From Bradyrhizobiaceae bacterium (GTDB lineage: Bacteria > Pseudomonadota > Alphaproteobacteria > Rhizobiales > Xanthobacteraceae): 64,000 nucleotides of DNA. The stretch spans positions 62,001 through 126,000 of the forward strand of contig RXJC01000050.1 of assembly GCA_003963435.1 (NCBI GenBank), written 5' to 3'. Made by a program: the position numbers and the translations under genes. Under the pieces are notes generated by a model. It saw only the letters and a program-made list of their open reading frames with translations. It did not search any database and was not told the origin of the DNA. Shown in pieces: positions 45,330-55,263 of this stretch (positions are counted from its first letter, which is position 1; each line of letters begins with the position of its first letter).

Positions 45330-46676
45330 GTGCCGACTGGTAGCAACGCCACCACCCAAATCATTGCGATGGGCCGAAATGTACTCATGCATTCCCGTTG
45401 CCAGCAGGCGGTCGGGCAGGGGGGCTTTCACACAGCGAAATTGATCTCCACGGAGGATCCGGCGATCGTCGTGCGATCGCATACTGGCATTCGCGTGGAG
45501 GGGGCAAGCAGCTTTCGCTACGTGTACGATTGCGGTTCGCGCCAAGTGGGAAAGTGCAGATCGGTGGTCCGTAGCTTTGCGAGCTCGGTTCGGGAACGGC
45601 GGATCGATATTCTCTTCCTTTCGCATTTCGACGAAGATCACGTGAATGGCGTTCCTCACCTTCTCGATCCGGTGGATGGTATCAAAGCTGATACGGTGGT
45701 GCTGCCTTGGGTGGACGATGTGGAGCGACTGATCGCATTCGGGAGAGCTGCTTCGCGAGGAAGAGAGGTTGGAGGCTTCTTCCGGTCCTTCGTCGTCGAT
45801 CCGGTCGCTGCCCTGGACGTCTTTGGACCAAGACGCATCCTGCTCGTTCGGCACGGCTCGGGCGAACCGGACGATGGCGACGTGATCGATCTTCGGCCGG
45901 ATGGGCGAGATCCCGACGGGCCGTTCGGCGCCAAAGTGATTAGAGACGGGGTTCGGAGAGTGGCTCCGGCGAATCCAGAATCTATCTCGGGTGTTTCGGC
46001 GGCTGTTTACGTCATTTTCGACGATATGGTCGTTGATGTATCCGCTGGCGTTGGTTCTTGGGTATTCAAGCCGTATGTTCGCGCCTGTGAACAGGCGCGG
46101 GTTGCCAACTTTGAGCGCGAGGTCGAACGTCTGCTGGCTTGGCCTTGGGGTTCGTTCCCTTCAAAAATTAGCGATCCCGCAATCCGACATCAGCTGGTCT
46201 GGAGTAAGACCAGCACCAAGGCACTCGCAGCGGCTTACAGGTCAGCTTTCGGCGACCGAAATTTGACATCGCTGTGTGTCTACTCGGGCCCCCGGTGGGA
46301 CGGAAGCCCCAGAAAGCTGTTGTTGTTCGACCTGACTAAATTTGACGTTGCAAGTAAAATCGGGTGGCTTGCAACAGGTGACATCCCATTAAAAGATCCA
46401 GCGGAGGCGATGGACTTGCTTGCCCATTACAAGGAACAGGAAGCGAGCGTCGCGACGTTTGGTCTGCCGCATCACGGATCGGTAAAGAACTACTCATCCG
46501 CGGTAGTGGCGACACTCCGTCCACAGACCTGCTTCGTATCGGCAAAGCCGCCGCGAAACTGGAATCACCCCCATCCATCCGTCATGGCGGATGTCGCCAA
46601 CCAGGGCGCGATTGGAATTCACGTCGACGATACGGAAGCCAGCGCGTTCAGCGAGACATTTTTGCTGGTGCATTAG
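45330..46676 (+). CDS. MBL-fold metallo-hydrolase (ComEC/Rec2-like type)
   Basis: A 448-residue protein with the metallo-beta-lactamase signature LSHFDEDHVNG (HxDxDH-like) near residue 95, and a later GLPHHGSVKN, as in DNA-internalisation (ComEC/Rec2) and nuclease-like MBL hydrolases. The start assignment is tentative: GTG at 45330 has AGGA at good distance; TTG at 45324 and ATG at 45369 are possible. It lies downstream of the 44361 gene in the same direction. Such MBL proteins occur in several anti-phage loci, where they process nucleic acid or nucleotide signals; that role is inference here. The end is 24 bp from a convergent gene. Confidence 0.75.
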   Translation: MPTGSNATTQIIAMGRNVLMHSRCQQAVGQGGFHTAKLISTEDPAIVVRSHTGIRVEGASSFRYVYDCGSRQVGKCRSVVRSFASSVRERRIDILFLSHFDEDHVNGVPHLLDPVDGIKADTVVLPWVDDVERLIAFGRAASRGREVGGFFRSFVVDPVAALDVFGPRRILLVRHGSGEPDDGDVIDLRPDGRDPDGPFGAKVIRDGVRRVAPANPESISGVSAAVYVIFDDMVVDVSAGVGSWVFKPYVRACEQARVANFEREVERLLAWPWGSFPSKISDPAIRHQLVWSKTSTKALAAAYRSAFGDRNLTSLCVYSGPRWDGSPRKLLLFDLTKFDVASKIGWLATGDIPLKDPAEAMDLLAHYKEQEASVATFGLPHHGSVKNYSSAVVATLRPQTCFVSAKPPRNWNHPHPSVMADVANQGAIGIHVDDTEASAFSETFLLVH

Positions 46677-46700
46677 CCCGCCTGCTCGCGGACCGCAGCA

Positions 46701-47887
46701 TTAATAGTCCATGTTCGCGTGCCGATCCCACTCGTATCCCCAGCGGTCGATGAAGGCCGCCAAAGCGCGTTCCGACTTGATTGCCTTGGCATAGTCCAAC
46801 CTGGAAGCGGGGTCGCATGCGGGATCGACGCCGGCGTCAATGAGACGATGCGCGCGCTTGATCGGCCCGCCGGACATATATTGATCGAATTTGTCGAACA
46901 GTTCGCAAACAGATTCAAAAAGTGCTTGGTCAACCGGCAAGCTGGTAAATCGCACGCTGTTCTTAATCGCACTGAAGTTGGCGGGAACGTTGCCAATGCC
47001 CCGAATGTGAATCTGCATCCAACTCATATCGTTTTCGACGCCGCCGTGCGCAAATGGATTGCGGACTCGCTCTTTGAGGGAACGCAGATCCGAATAAAGT
47101 TGCTTGAGTGTCTTGTCTCCCTCGACATCGAGAACGGCTTTCAGTTTCGCATCCCACGTCTTCGACATGCGCGCGAAAACCGACTCGGCGCTGTCGCTCG
47201 GCAGAAATCCGATCAACAGGATCGTTTGATGCTCGAGCCGGCTAAAAAAAGCGTCGATCATTGCCGTTGCGTTGAAGAATCCGGCCACCTGATGCTTCCG
47301 GATGCGGTTTAAGTCCGATGTCAGCATAGAGGACAGAGAATCTAGCGACTTGCGGGCGGCTTTGGACGCACTTGGTTTCGAGGGCTTTCGTCGCGCACGC
47401 TTGTATGCCGCCTGCGCTTGCCCGCGGAAGAAGCGATATCTTGTATCGAATTCTGCATATCTGTTTGCGATCACGAAATTGCCGGCTTCGATTTCCTGCT
47501 TTGCCAGTGGTTCGATCAGTCTTTCGACGGCCTGAGCGGCCTTTTGCAACTGTCCCTCGAGCCGAGATAGGTCGGCCGCATTCAGGTGGGGGTCATGGGC
47601 GATCGAGAACCCGAACTTGCGAAGCGAGACAGACGCGGGCTTGCCTAGAAAATTGAAATACACCGTCCACCGGCACCTCTCTTCAGGGCCCGACCACGAA
47701 AACCCCAGCAAGCGACACGCAAGCAATATGAGTTCCGGAACCGGAAATCGATTGCGGAAGGTCTATAGGTTGGGTCCAAAAATTTGACGACATCGTCGGA
47801 TGGGGAAGATGTCAGCCCTTTTGTCAGCTTTAGCAGCCGCTTCTTGGTGGCTTCGATTGCGCTGTCTCGTCCTTCTTCATCAGACAT
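46701..47887 (-). pseudogene. Frameshifted HEPN-motif protein at the end of the defence operon
   Basis: One gene seems split into two frames. The first frame starts at 47887 (MSDEEGRDSAIEATKKRLL) and reads through DVVKFLDPTYRP. The second frame, open from about 47762, continues as FRNRFPVPELILLACRLLGF and runs to 46701. Together about 395 residues. A one-base change near 47757-47765 would join them. The second part contains RNPFAHGG, the R-x4-H motif of HEPN ribonucleases, in a helical context. It starts 6 bp after the methyltransferase stop. Either this is inactivation, a sequencing error or programmed frameshifting. Confidence 0.65.
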
Positions 47888-47893
47888 GGCGGC

Positions 47894-49942
47894 TCAGGAC
47901 CTGCGGGCAGATGCCCTTGCAGTGGGCCTTTCACCGGACTGTGCCCGTCGCGAATGAGGTCGACCTGCCGCTGCGACGATGCTTCCCGCGAAAGACATGT
48001 TCGCCGCGTCGCTATCCGTAAAGTCCAACCCCGCCGCGCGGATGCGTTTCGACCATGCCCGCGCGAGATCGTTTCCCGCCTCTGGAGTGAAATCGACTGG
48101 AACTCGCCAGGCGTTCGGGGCACCGACCTTGCAGACCATGATCGCGTCCCACGATATGGAGCGTTCCCTCTTGTGTAGCCGCGTGCCGCAGTCACCTAGC
48201 AGCGGAAAGGCACCGATAGGAATCACGCCGCTCGTCGCCATCGCGTTCGCGAGAGCTTCCCATCCGCGGCCGTCTAGGTTCTGGTATGTGAAGACGATCC
48301 TGGCGTCGTCCTTGCACACGCGGCGAATTTCCTTGAACGCCTTCGTCATACCGGTGGTGAAATGCTCGATCGCCGCAGTTGACTTCGATCCCGCCGCCAG
48401 TTGATGGGCGGGAAAGCCTTCAAGGCAGGAAGGGGAGATCAGGCCGAAATGCACCATCCATGGGACGAAGAAATGGCCGAGTTCGGAGTAAGAAATGTAG
48501 TCGAAGTAGGGCGGGTCGGTAAGGACTAGGTCGATCGTTCGGTCGCGCAGGTGGGACATGTCCTGCGCATCTGCGCACCGTAAGTCCCAGGAGCCGGATG
48601 CCTGGTCTTCGACGGGACGGACCGATCCGGCCCGCGTAGGCTCGTGAGGAACAAGCAGGGCGGCCGCGGCCCGCTGAACGGATCTCACGGCGTTGGGGAA
48701 TGTACCGCGCCCGTTTCTTCGGAGCCAGGGATTGATCTCGACGGGCCTGGCAATGTGCCTGAACGCGCGGATCGAGAACAGGGGGCTGAGCCTACGCCAG
48801 TCGCCGGCGTATCCGCAGAGGAGGTTGTTGGTCGTCAGGTGGTCAGAAAAGGCTATCGCGAAGGCTTCGCGCACGGGCCCCTCCAGCTTTTCGATCGCTT
48901 GGGCCAGCAGCGCGAGGTGAAGCTGCTGCCTTGCAGAGAACAGGTCCGAGTAATTGTCGTAGCCGTAGCGGAAGAGCCTGTCATCGACCCGTCCCACGCG
49001 CGGAATCGGCGAGGGTGGAATGACATTGGGTGACTGCGCCTTCAAAGCAGCGAGAGCTCTCGCAGCGTTCGAGTACATCCTGCGGTCGAAATCCGTCGCA
49101 GTTCTGATCGTTCGTTCGTTTCCAGTGTAACGCCGCTCCACGCCATCCGGGATTACTTCGACGGCGAAAAGTTCGAACGTGGGCCGCTTGGTCGTCGTCG
49201 TGGCTTCGTCGATAAGCTTTTGCCTGTGACCGCAGCACGGACAGACGGCCGTCCCTGCATCGACATGTCCCCGCTCTGCTTGCGTGCGGACTCCGCACTG
49301 GCAGCCCGATGTTTTCGCGTCGATCTTGGTTTGAAGGATGCTGCTGCAGGAGCGGCAAGCAATCCACTGCTTGCCGATGCGCGGATCGGACCCAAGCTTG
49401 AACTTTGGATGAGCGTGGAATTGATGAGAGCAGTGATCGCACGATATTGATTGGACCCAGAACGCGTGCAGCAGGAGTTGTTTTTGCCCGCTCGCATCCT
49501 TAGCACGATAATAGGGCGCCAGCCGGGCACCGATGTCGGCGCACAGGGCGTCAAGCACGGGTTCTAGCGGTGGCAGCGTACGCAGGCGTCCCTGAAAGGA
49601 TGATATTGCCGTTGCGACGGGCTCGACGTCGAGCCCGTGGACGTCGGCGCCGAGGCGCGAGGCTTCCATGACCATGACGCCGCCGCCAAGAAACGGGTCC
49701 AAAACCTTTAAGCCTTTGTACGACGGGCCTTGATAATACGACTTCCAAAATGACTCGCCGGAGGGGGTGCCGGCGGCCACCAGCAGCGATCGGGCCGTCA
49801 CCGCCAGACGTCGAGCGAACCACTTGTGCGACTGATAGACGTCCCGGGGGCGGACGCTTTCGCGATAAGCGAGGCGGGCGAGGCCCACCAGTGGCACGTC
49901 TGCGTCGTCCAACAGCGATCGTTTCGGCAGTTCATTCCTCAT
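47894..49942 (-). CDS. DNA methyltransferase (DUF1156/DNA methylase-like) with zinc ribbons
   Basis: A 682-residue DNA methylase. It begins with a region like that of large anti-phage-associated methylases (YRESVRPRDVYQSHKWFARR) and a SAM-binding VLDPFLGGGVMVMEASRLGA. A zinc-ribbon insert follows (CDHC, CRSC, CQCG, CPCCG; about residues 175-260), and the catalytic motif is VLTDPPYFDYISYSELGHFF (about residue 476; DPPY, amino-methylase type for N6-A or N4-C). It would methylate host DNA to mark self. The ATG at 49942 overlaps the stop of the helicase gene by ATGA. DUF1156-like methylases accompany BREX/DISARM-type systems, which this resembles in logic. Confidence 0.8.
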   Translation of the reverse strand: MRNELPKRSLLDDADVPLVGLARLAYRESVRPRDVYQSHKWFARRLAVTARSLLVAAGTPSGESFWKSYYQGPSYKGLKVLDPFLGGGVMVMEASRLGADVHGLDVEPVATAISSFQGRLRTLPPLEPVLDALCADIGARLAPYYRAKDASGQKQLLLHAFWVQSISCDHCSHQFHAHPKFKLGSDPRIGKQWIACRSCSSILQTKIDAKTSGCQCGVRTQAERGHVDAGTAVCPCCGHRQKLIDEATTTTKRPTFELFAVEVIPDGVERRYTGNERTIRTATDFDRRMYSNAARALAALKAQSPNVIPPSPIPRVGRVDDRLFRYGYDNYSDLFSARQQLHLALLAQAIEKLEGPVREAFAIAFSDHLTTNNLLCGYAGDWRRLSPLFSIRAFRHIARPVEINPWLRRNGRGTFPNAVRSVQRAAAALLVPHEPTRAGSVRPVEDQASGSWDLRCADAQDMSHLRDRTIDLVLTDPPYFDYISYSELGHFFVPWMVHFGLISPSCLEGFPAHQLAAGSKSTAAIEHFTTGMTKAFKEIRRVCKDDARIVFTYQNLDGRGWEALANAMATSGVIPIGAFPLLGDCGTRLHKRERSISWDAIMVCKVGAPNAWRVPVDFTPEAGNDLARAWSKRIRAAGLDFTDSDAANMSFAGSIVAAAGRPHSRRAQSGERPTARASARRS

Positions 49943-52900
49943 CGCGTACGCAACTCGCACTCGCCCAGACCCGGCAGCGATATTGGGGCGGATCTCTGCA
50001 AGAAGCCATCAGCAAAATGCTTTATGAGCCGGGATTGGTGCAGGGCCACCTTGTCGCTCGGCAGATGATCCAACAGCCTGCGGCTCATGATCGCGATGAA
50101 CTTGGCCTTGGCGCGCGATGCCGTGACGTTGAAGCGATTGAGCTGGAACAGAAAAGTCTCCTCCGCTGCGATCTGATCCTTGTCGCCCAGACCAAAGCTG
50201 GCGATCATGACCGTCTTTTCCTGCCCCTGGAAACGCTCGACCGTGTCGACGGCGGCGAAGATTTCATTGGCGTCGACACGCCCCGCGAGTTCGGCGGCCA
50301 GCCGTTCGAAGACGGCGGCCTGTTGTGCCCGATGAGGCGTCACGATGCCGACGCCCTTACGGAAGAAGTCGACGGGGGACAGAGGGGCTGCGTTCGCGGC
50401 GTCGATGTCCATCAATCGACTCTCGAACAATGCCAGGACCAGGCTGGAAACGAGGTCGGCCTCCTCCTGGTTGCGCTGGCTGCTGAATCGGTCGTTATGA
50501 ATGACCGCTGTCAGCGGTTTGCCGGGATTGAGGATCTGCGCGTAGGCCGGAGACCAGATCAGGCCGGCCGGCCATGACGCAGGCGTATTCGGCGTCATGG
50601 GAGTTGCGGTCGCGAACCGCAGATCCTTGCTTTCGTCGCTGGCGTGCAGATCCTGGTAGCCGGCGAGCCTAACGAAGTCGACGATCTCGGAATTCGACCG
50701 AAAACTGCGATCCAGCATGATCCGGTCGATCCCGGGGTCGGCTTGGCCACGTCGACGATAATGGCGGTAGAAATCGAATATCGAGCCGACGAGACACTCG
50801 GCGCCGACGGGTGGCTCGATGGGATGAATTGGGGCCATCTGCAGGTCGTCGCCGACCACCGTCAGCCGCGCGCCGGGCGCGAGCTTGGTGAATGCAACGA
50901 TGGCGTGGGCGACGTCGACCTGGGACGCTTCGTCGATCAGCATGAGATCGAACAGCGGCGCGACTACCGACCCGCCGAGCTTCGCGATCTGCTCGACGGT
51001 GCTCGCGACCAGGACCAGCGAGTCGCGTGTGGAGAGGGCGGCCTCCAGGTCCTGACGATCCGGCGATCCCCAGTCGTTCATGGGGAGGACGAACTGCTGA
51101 AGCTCTGGCGCGACCGACTCGAGAGATCCCGCACCCGATGCGAGACGCACCAGGCGTACCTGGTCGGCGATACCCAGCCGGGCGAGCAGTCCTGGCAGCC
51201 GCTTGGCGACGTGATCGATGGCCACCCAGGTGAAGCCGGTAACCGCGATACGCAGACCGGCTCCAGTGTCTGCTGCATGTTTCAGGGAGGCTGCTAGGTA
51301 GGCTTGCGCCGTCGCGCTCTTGCCGGTGCCTGGAGGTCCCCACCAAATCGCCAACTGGCGTTGAACCGAGCGTTCGATGGCCTCGCTTTGTTTTGGGGTG
51401 ATGTCCGGAGCTATCGTGCGGGCGATGGCGACCACCTCGGCCGCAGCAAGGCCGGTTGCCGTGCTGGCCGCCACGTCGGCGTTCCAAATGAAGGTCTCGG
51501 CCGGGACGCTCGCGGAAGCTCTCGGATTCAACCGGCCGACATTGGCGATCCTTGCCTGGAACAGCGGACGACTGGCTGCCAACGGCGGGTTTCTGATACC
51601 AGGCGAACCCCACTGGCCCGTGCGGCCGGATAGGGCGTCTCTTAGCCGGCGTGAAAAGAAATCGAGGACGACCGGATCGACGATGCCAAATCGCCCCTGA
51701 CGCGGATCGAAATCGAGGTTCGCGATACCGAGACGAATTGATGCATGAAGCAGAGCGGAAACCTCGATGATCAGGCGGCGATTTGCTCGGTCGATCCTTC
51801 TGACGGAGACGCGCAGCGAAGTTCGCGCCGAGTCCTGGTAGTCGCCGCCCTGGATTGGAAGGGTCTGTTGCAGAGCCGGGAACTGCGCCTTGAATCCGGC
51901 AGCGGTTTCGTGCTGAACATGCGCCAGCAGGTCCTCTGGTGCGAAGGACAGGAGAAAGTCGCCATCCTTGATGCGAACCTCGCGCGATGCTTCCCGGAGC
52001 TCGAACGCATAGACCGAGGGATTGGCGATCTGGTTGGCCAGTCCATAGTGCCGGAGGCAAGCGGCGCGTTCTTCGCCGGTCAACGTTCGGTCGACCCGGG
52101 CGCTCACGAAGCGCGCTTCGCGCTCATGGGGGGGCATCGCCAACAGGAGATCGTTCTCGAGCTTCTGCGCGGCCTGCATCAGGCGCGTATGCTGATACAG
52201 CATCTGGCCATCGAAGCCGACGCCGGTCAGCGGTTGCTCAGGTCTGAATATCTCGCCGACCGTTGGAGCTTCCGCGCTGAGCGTGTCGCGCAGGCGACGG
52301 CCGAGGCCGTCGACGATCCATGAGAGCGCCCGCAGCTTGTCGCGGACGACGCGTCTTGTCTGCTCCTGATGCCACTGGAAGTCCTGCGACCTGAACGGCG
52401 ACTTCCTTTCCCAGATCTCGCTGCCGCGCTCGGACGGAATCTGGTCGGACAGAGGGTCAAGATAAAACTTGTTGACGTTGAACTCCCAGGTTGATCCGTC
52501 GGCCCGAACGCGGCGGTTGGCGTCGAGATCGTTGGCCAGGCTGACGAGCCCGTAGTGGTGAGGGACCGGCGCCGCGACGAGGCTGTTCACGATCTCGGAA
52601 ACGATGGTCAGTGGTGAAGAAACGCTGGTGAACCTCGCGTCCTCGAGCACTGTTTCGGCCGGAAACAGCCACGACATCGGACTGACGTCTGTGCCACCGA
52701 TGCGGACGGGAGCCTGCACGATATCGAGATGCCGGCCCATGATACGGCAGAGGTGATTGAATACCAGTCGGTCCCAGATATAGAACTGGATCGTGACGTC
52801 TCGCTTGTTCGGATCGAACTGCCGATAGCCTGCGAGAGTATCGGTTCGTGCGCGGGCGATATCCTGCATCATGAACTCGAGCCACTGACGCAGGATCTCT

Positions 52901-54360
52901 CCCTCGGCGTCAACCGAACGCTCGAGCACCAACAAGGCGCGGTCGCGATTGGTGAACGCCCGGCCATACCCGGCATTTGCGGTGCGTGGCGCGTTGGGCA
53001 CGCCGTAGGAGATGTTGTATCCGAACGCGAAGGTCAGGCCGGATCCGACGTCGAAGTCCGCGGAAATGTTGACGCGGATGTCGGAGAAGCTCGGCAAGAC
53101 GGCCGACGTACCGGCCCGATCCGGAATGGCGGCGGGGAGGGAGTTCACCAGAGTCAGACCGCGGGCGACGAGCACAGTCCGCTTCGCGCGCAGCGTTTGA
53201 TGTGACTCGAAGACGACGTTGCCTGCGGACGCCGCGGAAAGACTCTGAACGCTCGCGATACCCCCTTCCAAAAGCTTGCCGCGTGCTCCTTCGGTCAGGC
53301 CCGCAACGCGGCTGGGGTGGTCCAGGTCCTTCGCCATGGTCCAACAGTAGGCTGACTGTGCCTGTGCGGCCCGAGCTGGCGGGGTCGGGATGGCCGCAGC
53401 GGCATCCTCCTCGGTCGACCATTTGTAGCCGAGATAATCGCAACCAGAGCATCGGTGGTCGACATGCCATGGCAGGTCGCGCCAATCCGGTTCGCTCAGG
53501 ATCTTGCGGAGGTCATGCCGCAGGAATCTCGCGACACGGCCCAGCACGACCTCCGGCGGCATCGTTTCCAGGTCGGCGGCCAGCGCCCCCAGGTATTTGG
53601 CCTGATCCCTGACGGTTACATGGTCCTTCACGTCCTGACGCAGCTGGATCTCGATACTGGACGCGTCGTGACGGCCCGGCCAGATTGCGGCTTCCGCAAG
53701 GACGAAGAAGCGATCACTAAGACCGTTCGCGTCCAGCCAGCCCGCCAACGTCATCCCGTAGTAGGCGAGCTCCGAGAAGTGGGCGGGCGATGCCTCACCT
53801 GAGATTTTCACGTCGATCACTTTTAGGCCGAACCTGTCGTCGGCAACCGGCGTGATCGTGCCGTCGATCGAGATGGCACGGCGCCGCCCACCGCTCGGCG
53901 GTACAACGTGAATGATGTCTGGGCGGACCGCCGAGAACTGGAGGTGGTTGGTACCGTTGAAGGCACTTCCGTCGGCAAGATCGGTAAGACCGTGCGTGGC
54001 GACGAATGTGGGTGTGACCTGGTACTCCGCCTCTATCAGCAATTGGTTGGCGATCGCCCTAGGGAGATGGTCGCGAAGCAGGATGGTGCCGAAGGCGCGC
54101 TCCTCACCCTCCGAGAACGCGGTGGGCGCCCCGTGTATCACCAGGTGCGGGAGCACCTCTGACAGTTCGGCGAACCTCTGCCGCTCGTGATTTCGGCCGG
54201 CTTGGGTGATTAGCGCGAACCCCGGACGAGCTGCGTCCCGTTCTGGTGCTCCGGCTGCTGCGCGATCGGCTGCGGTGCTGTAGAGATCGAGACGTAGGCG
54301 TCGTTGGCAATCCGTCCGGATGTATTGCGAAATGGCTCGCTTTCCCAGTCGGTACACCAC
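49939..54360 (-). CDS. Giant Cas4/RecB-like nuclease plus DNA2-like SF1 helicase
   Basis: A 1473-residue protein beginning with GTG. The N-terminal about 320 residues form a RecB/Cas4-like nuclease: RPDIIHVVP, VIDVKISGEASPAHFSELAYYG (the D...E/DxK motif around 182) and a Cys cluster in RCSGCDYLG (about 303), consistent with an iron-sulphur nuclease. A long linking region follows, and then an SF1 helicase: Walker A WWGPPGTGKSATA (about 1010), Walker B MLIDEASQVD (about 1141), TVVGDDLQMAP, LDRSFRSNSEIV, TVERFQGQEKTVMIA and FNVTASRAKAKF. It would degrade or unwind foreign DNA. The 3' end overlaps the methyltransferase start, so restriction and modification functions are translationally coupled. 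Confidence 0.8.
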   Translation of the reverse strand: MVYRLGKRAISQYIRTDCQRRLRLDLYSTAADRAAAGAPERDAARPGFALITQAGRNHERQRFAELSEVLPHLVIHGAPTAFSEGEERAFGTILLRDHLPRAIANQLLIEAEYQVTPTFVATHGLTDLADGSAFNGTNHLQFSAVRPDIIHVVPPSGGRRRAISIDGTITPVADDRFGLKVIDVKISGEASPAHFSELAYYGMTLAGWLDANGLSDRFFVLAEAAIWPGRHDASSIEIQLRQDVKDHVTVRDQAKYLGALAADLETMPPEVVLGRVARFLRHDLRKILSEPDWRDLPWHVDHRCSGCDYLGYKWSTEEDAAAAIPTPPARAAQAQSAYCWTMAKDLDHPSRVAGLTEGARGKLLEGGIASVQSLSAASAGNVVFESHQTLRAKRTVLVARGLTLVNSLPAAIPDRAGTSAVLPSFSDIRVNISADFDVGSGLTFAFGYNISYGVPNAPRTANAGYGRAFTNRDRALLVLERSVDAEGEILRQWLEFMMQDIARARTDTLAGYRQFDPNKRDVTIQFYIWDRLVFNHLCRIMGRHLDIVQAPVRIGGTDVSPMSWLFPAETVLEDARFTSVSSPLTIVSEIVNSLVAAPVPHHYGLVSLANDLDANRRVRADGSTWEFNVNKFYLDPLSDQIPSERGSEIWERKSPFRSQDFQWHQEQTRRVVRDKLRALSWIVDGLGRRLRDTLSAEAPTVGEIFRPEQPLTGVGFDGQMLYQHTRLMQAAQKLENDLLLAMPPHEREARFVSARVDRTLTGEERAACLRHYGLANQIANPSVYAFELREASREVRIKDGDFLLSFAPEDLLAHVQHETAAGFKAQFPALQQTLPIQGGDYQDSARTSLRVSVRRIDRANRRLIIEVSALLHASIRLGIANLDFDPRQGRFGIVDPVVLDFFSRRLRDALSGRTGQWGSPGIRNPPLAASRPLFQARIANVGRLNPRASASVPAETFIWNADVAASTATGLAAAEVVAIARTIAPDITPKQSEAIERSVQRQLAIWWGPPGTGKSATAQAYLAASLKHAADTGAGLRIAVTGFTWVAIDHVAKRLPGLLARLGIADQVRLVRLASGAGSLESVAPELQQFVLPMNDWGSPDRQDLEAALSTRDSLVLVASTVEQIAKLGGSVVAPLFDLMLIDEASQVDVAHAIVAFTKLAPGARLTVVGDDLQMAPIHPIEPPVGAECLVGSIFDFYRHYRRRGQADPGIDRIMLDRSFRSNSEIVDFVRLAGYQDLHASDESKDLRFATATPMTPNTPASWPAGLIWSPAYAQILNPGKPLTAVIHNDRFSSQRNQEEADLVSSLVLALFESRLMDIDAANAAPLSPVDFFRKGVGIVTPHRAQQAAVFERLAAELAGRVDANEIFAAVDTVERFQGQEKTVMIASFGLGDKDQIAAEETFLFQLNRFNVTASRAKAKFIAIMSRRLLDHLPSDKVALHQSRLIKHFADGFLQRSAPISLPGLGECELRTR

Positions 54361-54498
54361 GTTGTCGCTCCGGTTGACGGTGGGGGCAGCAGCAACCCGA
54401 CCACCCGATGCGATCTATTCAGCGGGAAGTAGATCTGGTCAACAAGGCATGGGTCGATAACAAGTATTGTTCACAAATGCAGTGCGGGTCGAGTACGG

Positions 54499-55263
54499 TC
54501 AGGCCCAAGGACGCCGGCTTCGCTGGTATCTGAACTCGGGTTCGAAGAAATCTCGGGCGCTCAACTTCCGACAAAGCGAGGGAATGCTCTGGCCCTTCAC
54601 CGGCACGCGGCCCAAGGTGTATTTTTGTGCGCGGACCAAGGAGTTAACGTCATGAGCCTTAATCTGCTGCCAGAGGAAGTCAGCTAGTCGTCGAGACAGC
54701 CCGACTTCCCAGTCGACAAGCAGCCGCAGAGTCCTCGCGATGGCGCCGAGCGGGTTGGGGTTTTCCTCGAGATTGATCGTCACCACGCCGCTGTGGATCC
54801 GGTCGAAGTAATCGATGCTGCAGTGCAGTGCACTCTCGGCTGGGATATAGACCGCGGCGTCCCAGTCGAAGAAGGTCGTCTTCGTCAAGTCTGCCAGGCC
54901 CGATGCCCCGACCAATCCTTCCTTGATGGCCCACGTGTCATGAAGGGCCCAAACGTCGAACTTCACATGACGACCGCTCAGGCGGTACCCCCCGAATCGA
55001 TTGCGCTCGGCACGGCAGCCGGCAAATGCACTGGCCAGCCCTGCGGCATCGCCATCGACCACCAAATCGATGTCCGAGGCGAACGCGTCGCTGCCGGATC
55101 TGGCGATGTCCCGCACCATGCCACCGAAGATGCCTACCTGGCCGACCGTGCTCAGACGTTGAATCAACTCATGCGCCTCGACGCCTCGAGCGTCGGACTT
55201 GAGGAAGGTATCTATCCTTCGTCCGAGTTCTCGTTCGCTGCGGGCGAGGGTCTGCATCGTCAT
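54499..55263 (-). CDS. Nucleotidyltransferase (CCA-adding/poly(A)-polymerase-like fold)
   Basis: A 254-residue protein with the polymerase-beta nucleotidyltransferase signature VGIFGGMVRDIA and DIDLVVDG (GGxxRD...DxD) followed by KFDVWALHDTW with the third acid, as in CCA-adding and related enzymes. The C-terminal half is helical and unlike tRNA-binding CCA enzymes, so a specialised substrate is likely. It is encoded directly after the dGTPase with a 4-bp ATGA overlap, preceded by GAGGGG, so the two are translationally coupled. It lies 138 bp upstream of the nuclease-helicase gene in the same direction. Confidence 0.75.
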   Translation of the reverse strand: MTMQTLARSERELGRRIDTFLKSDARGVEAHELIQRLSTVGQVGIFGGMVRDIARSGSDAFASDIDLVVDGDAAGLASAFAGCRAERNRFGGYRLSGRHVKFDVWALHDTWAIKEGLVGASGLADLTKTTFFDWDAAVYIPAESALHCSIDYFDRIHSGVVTINLEENPNPLGAIARTLRLLVDWEVGLSRRLADFLWQQIKAHDVNSLVRAQKYTLGRVPVKGQSIPSLCRKLSARDFFEPEFRYQRSRRPWA

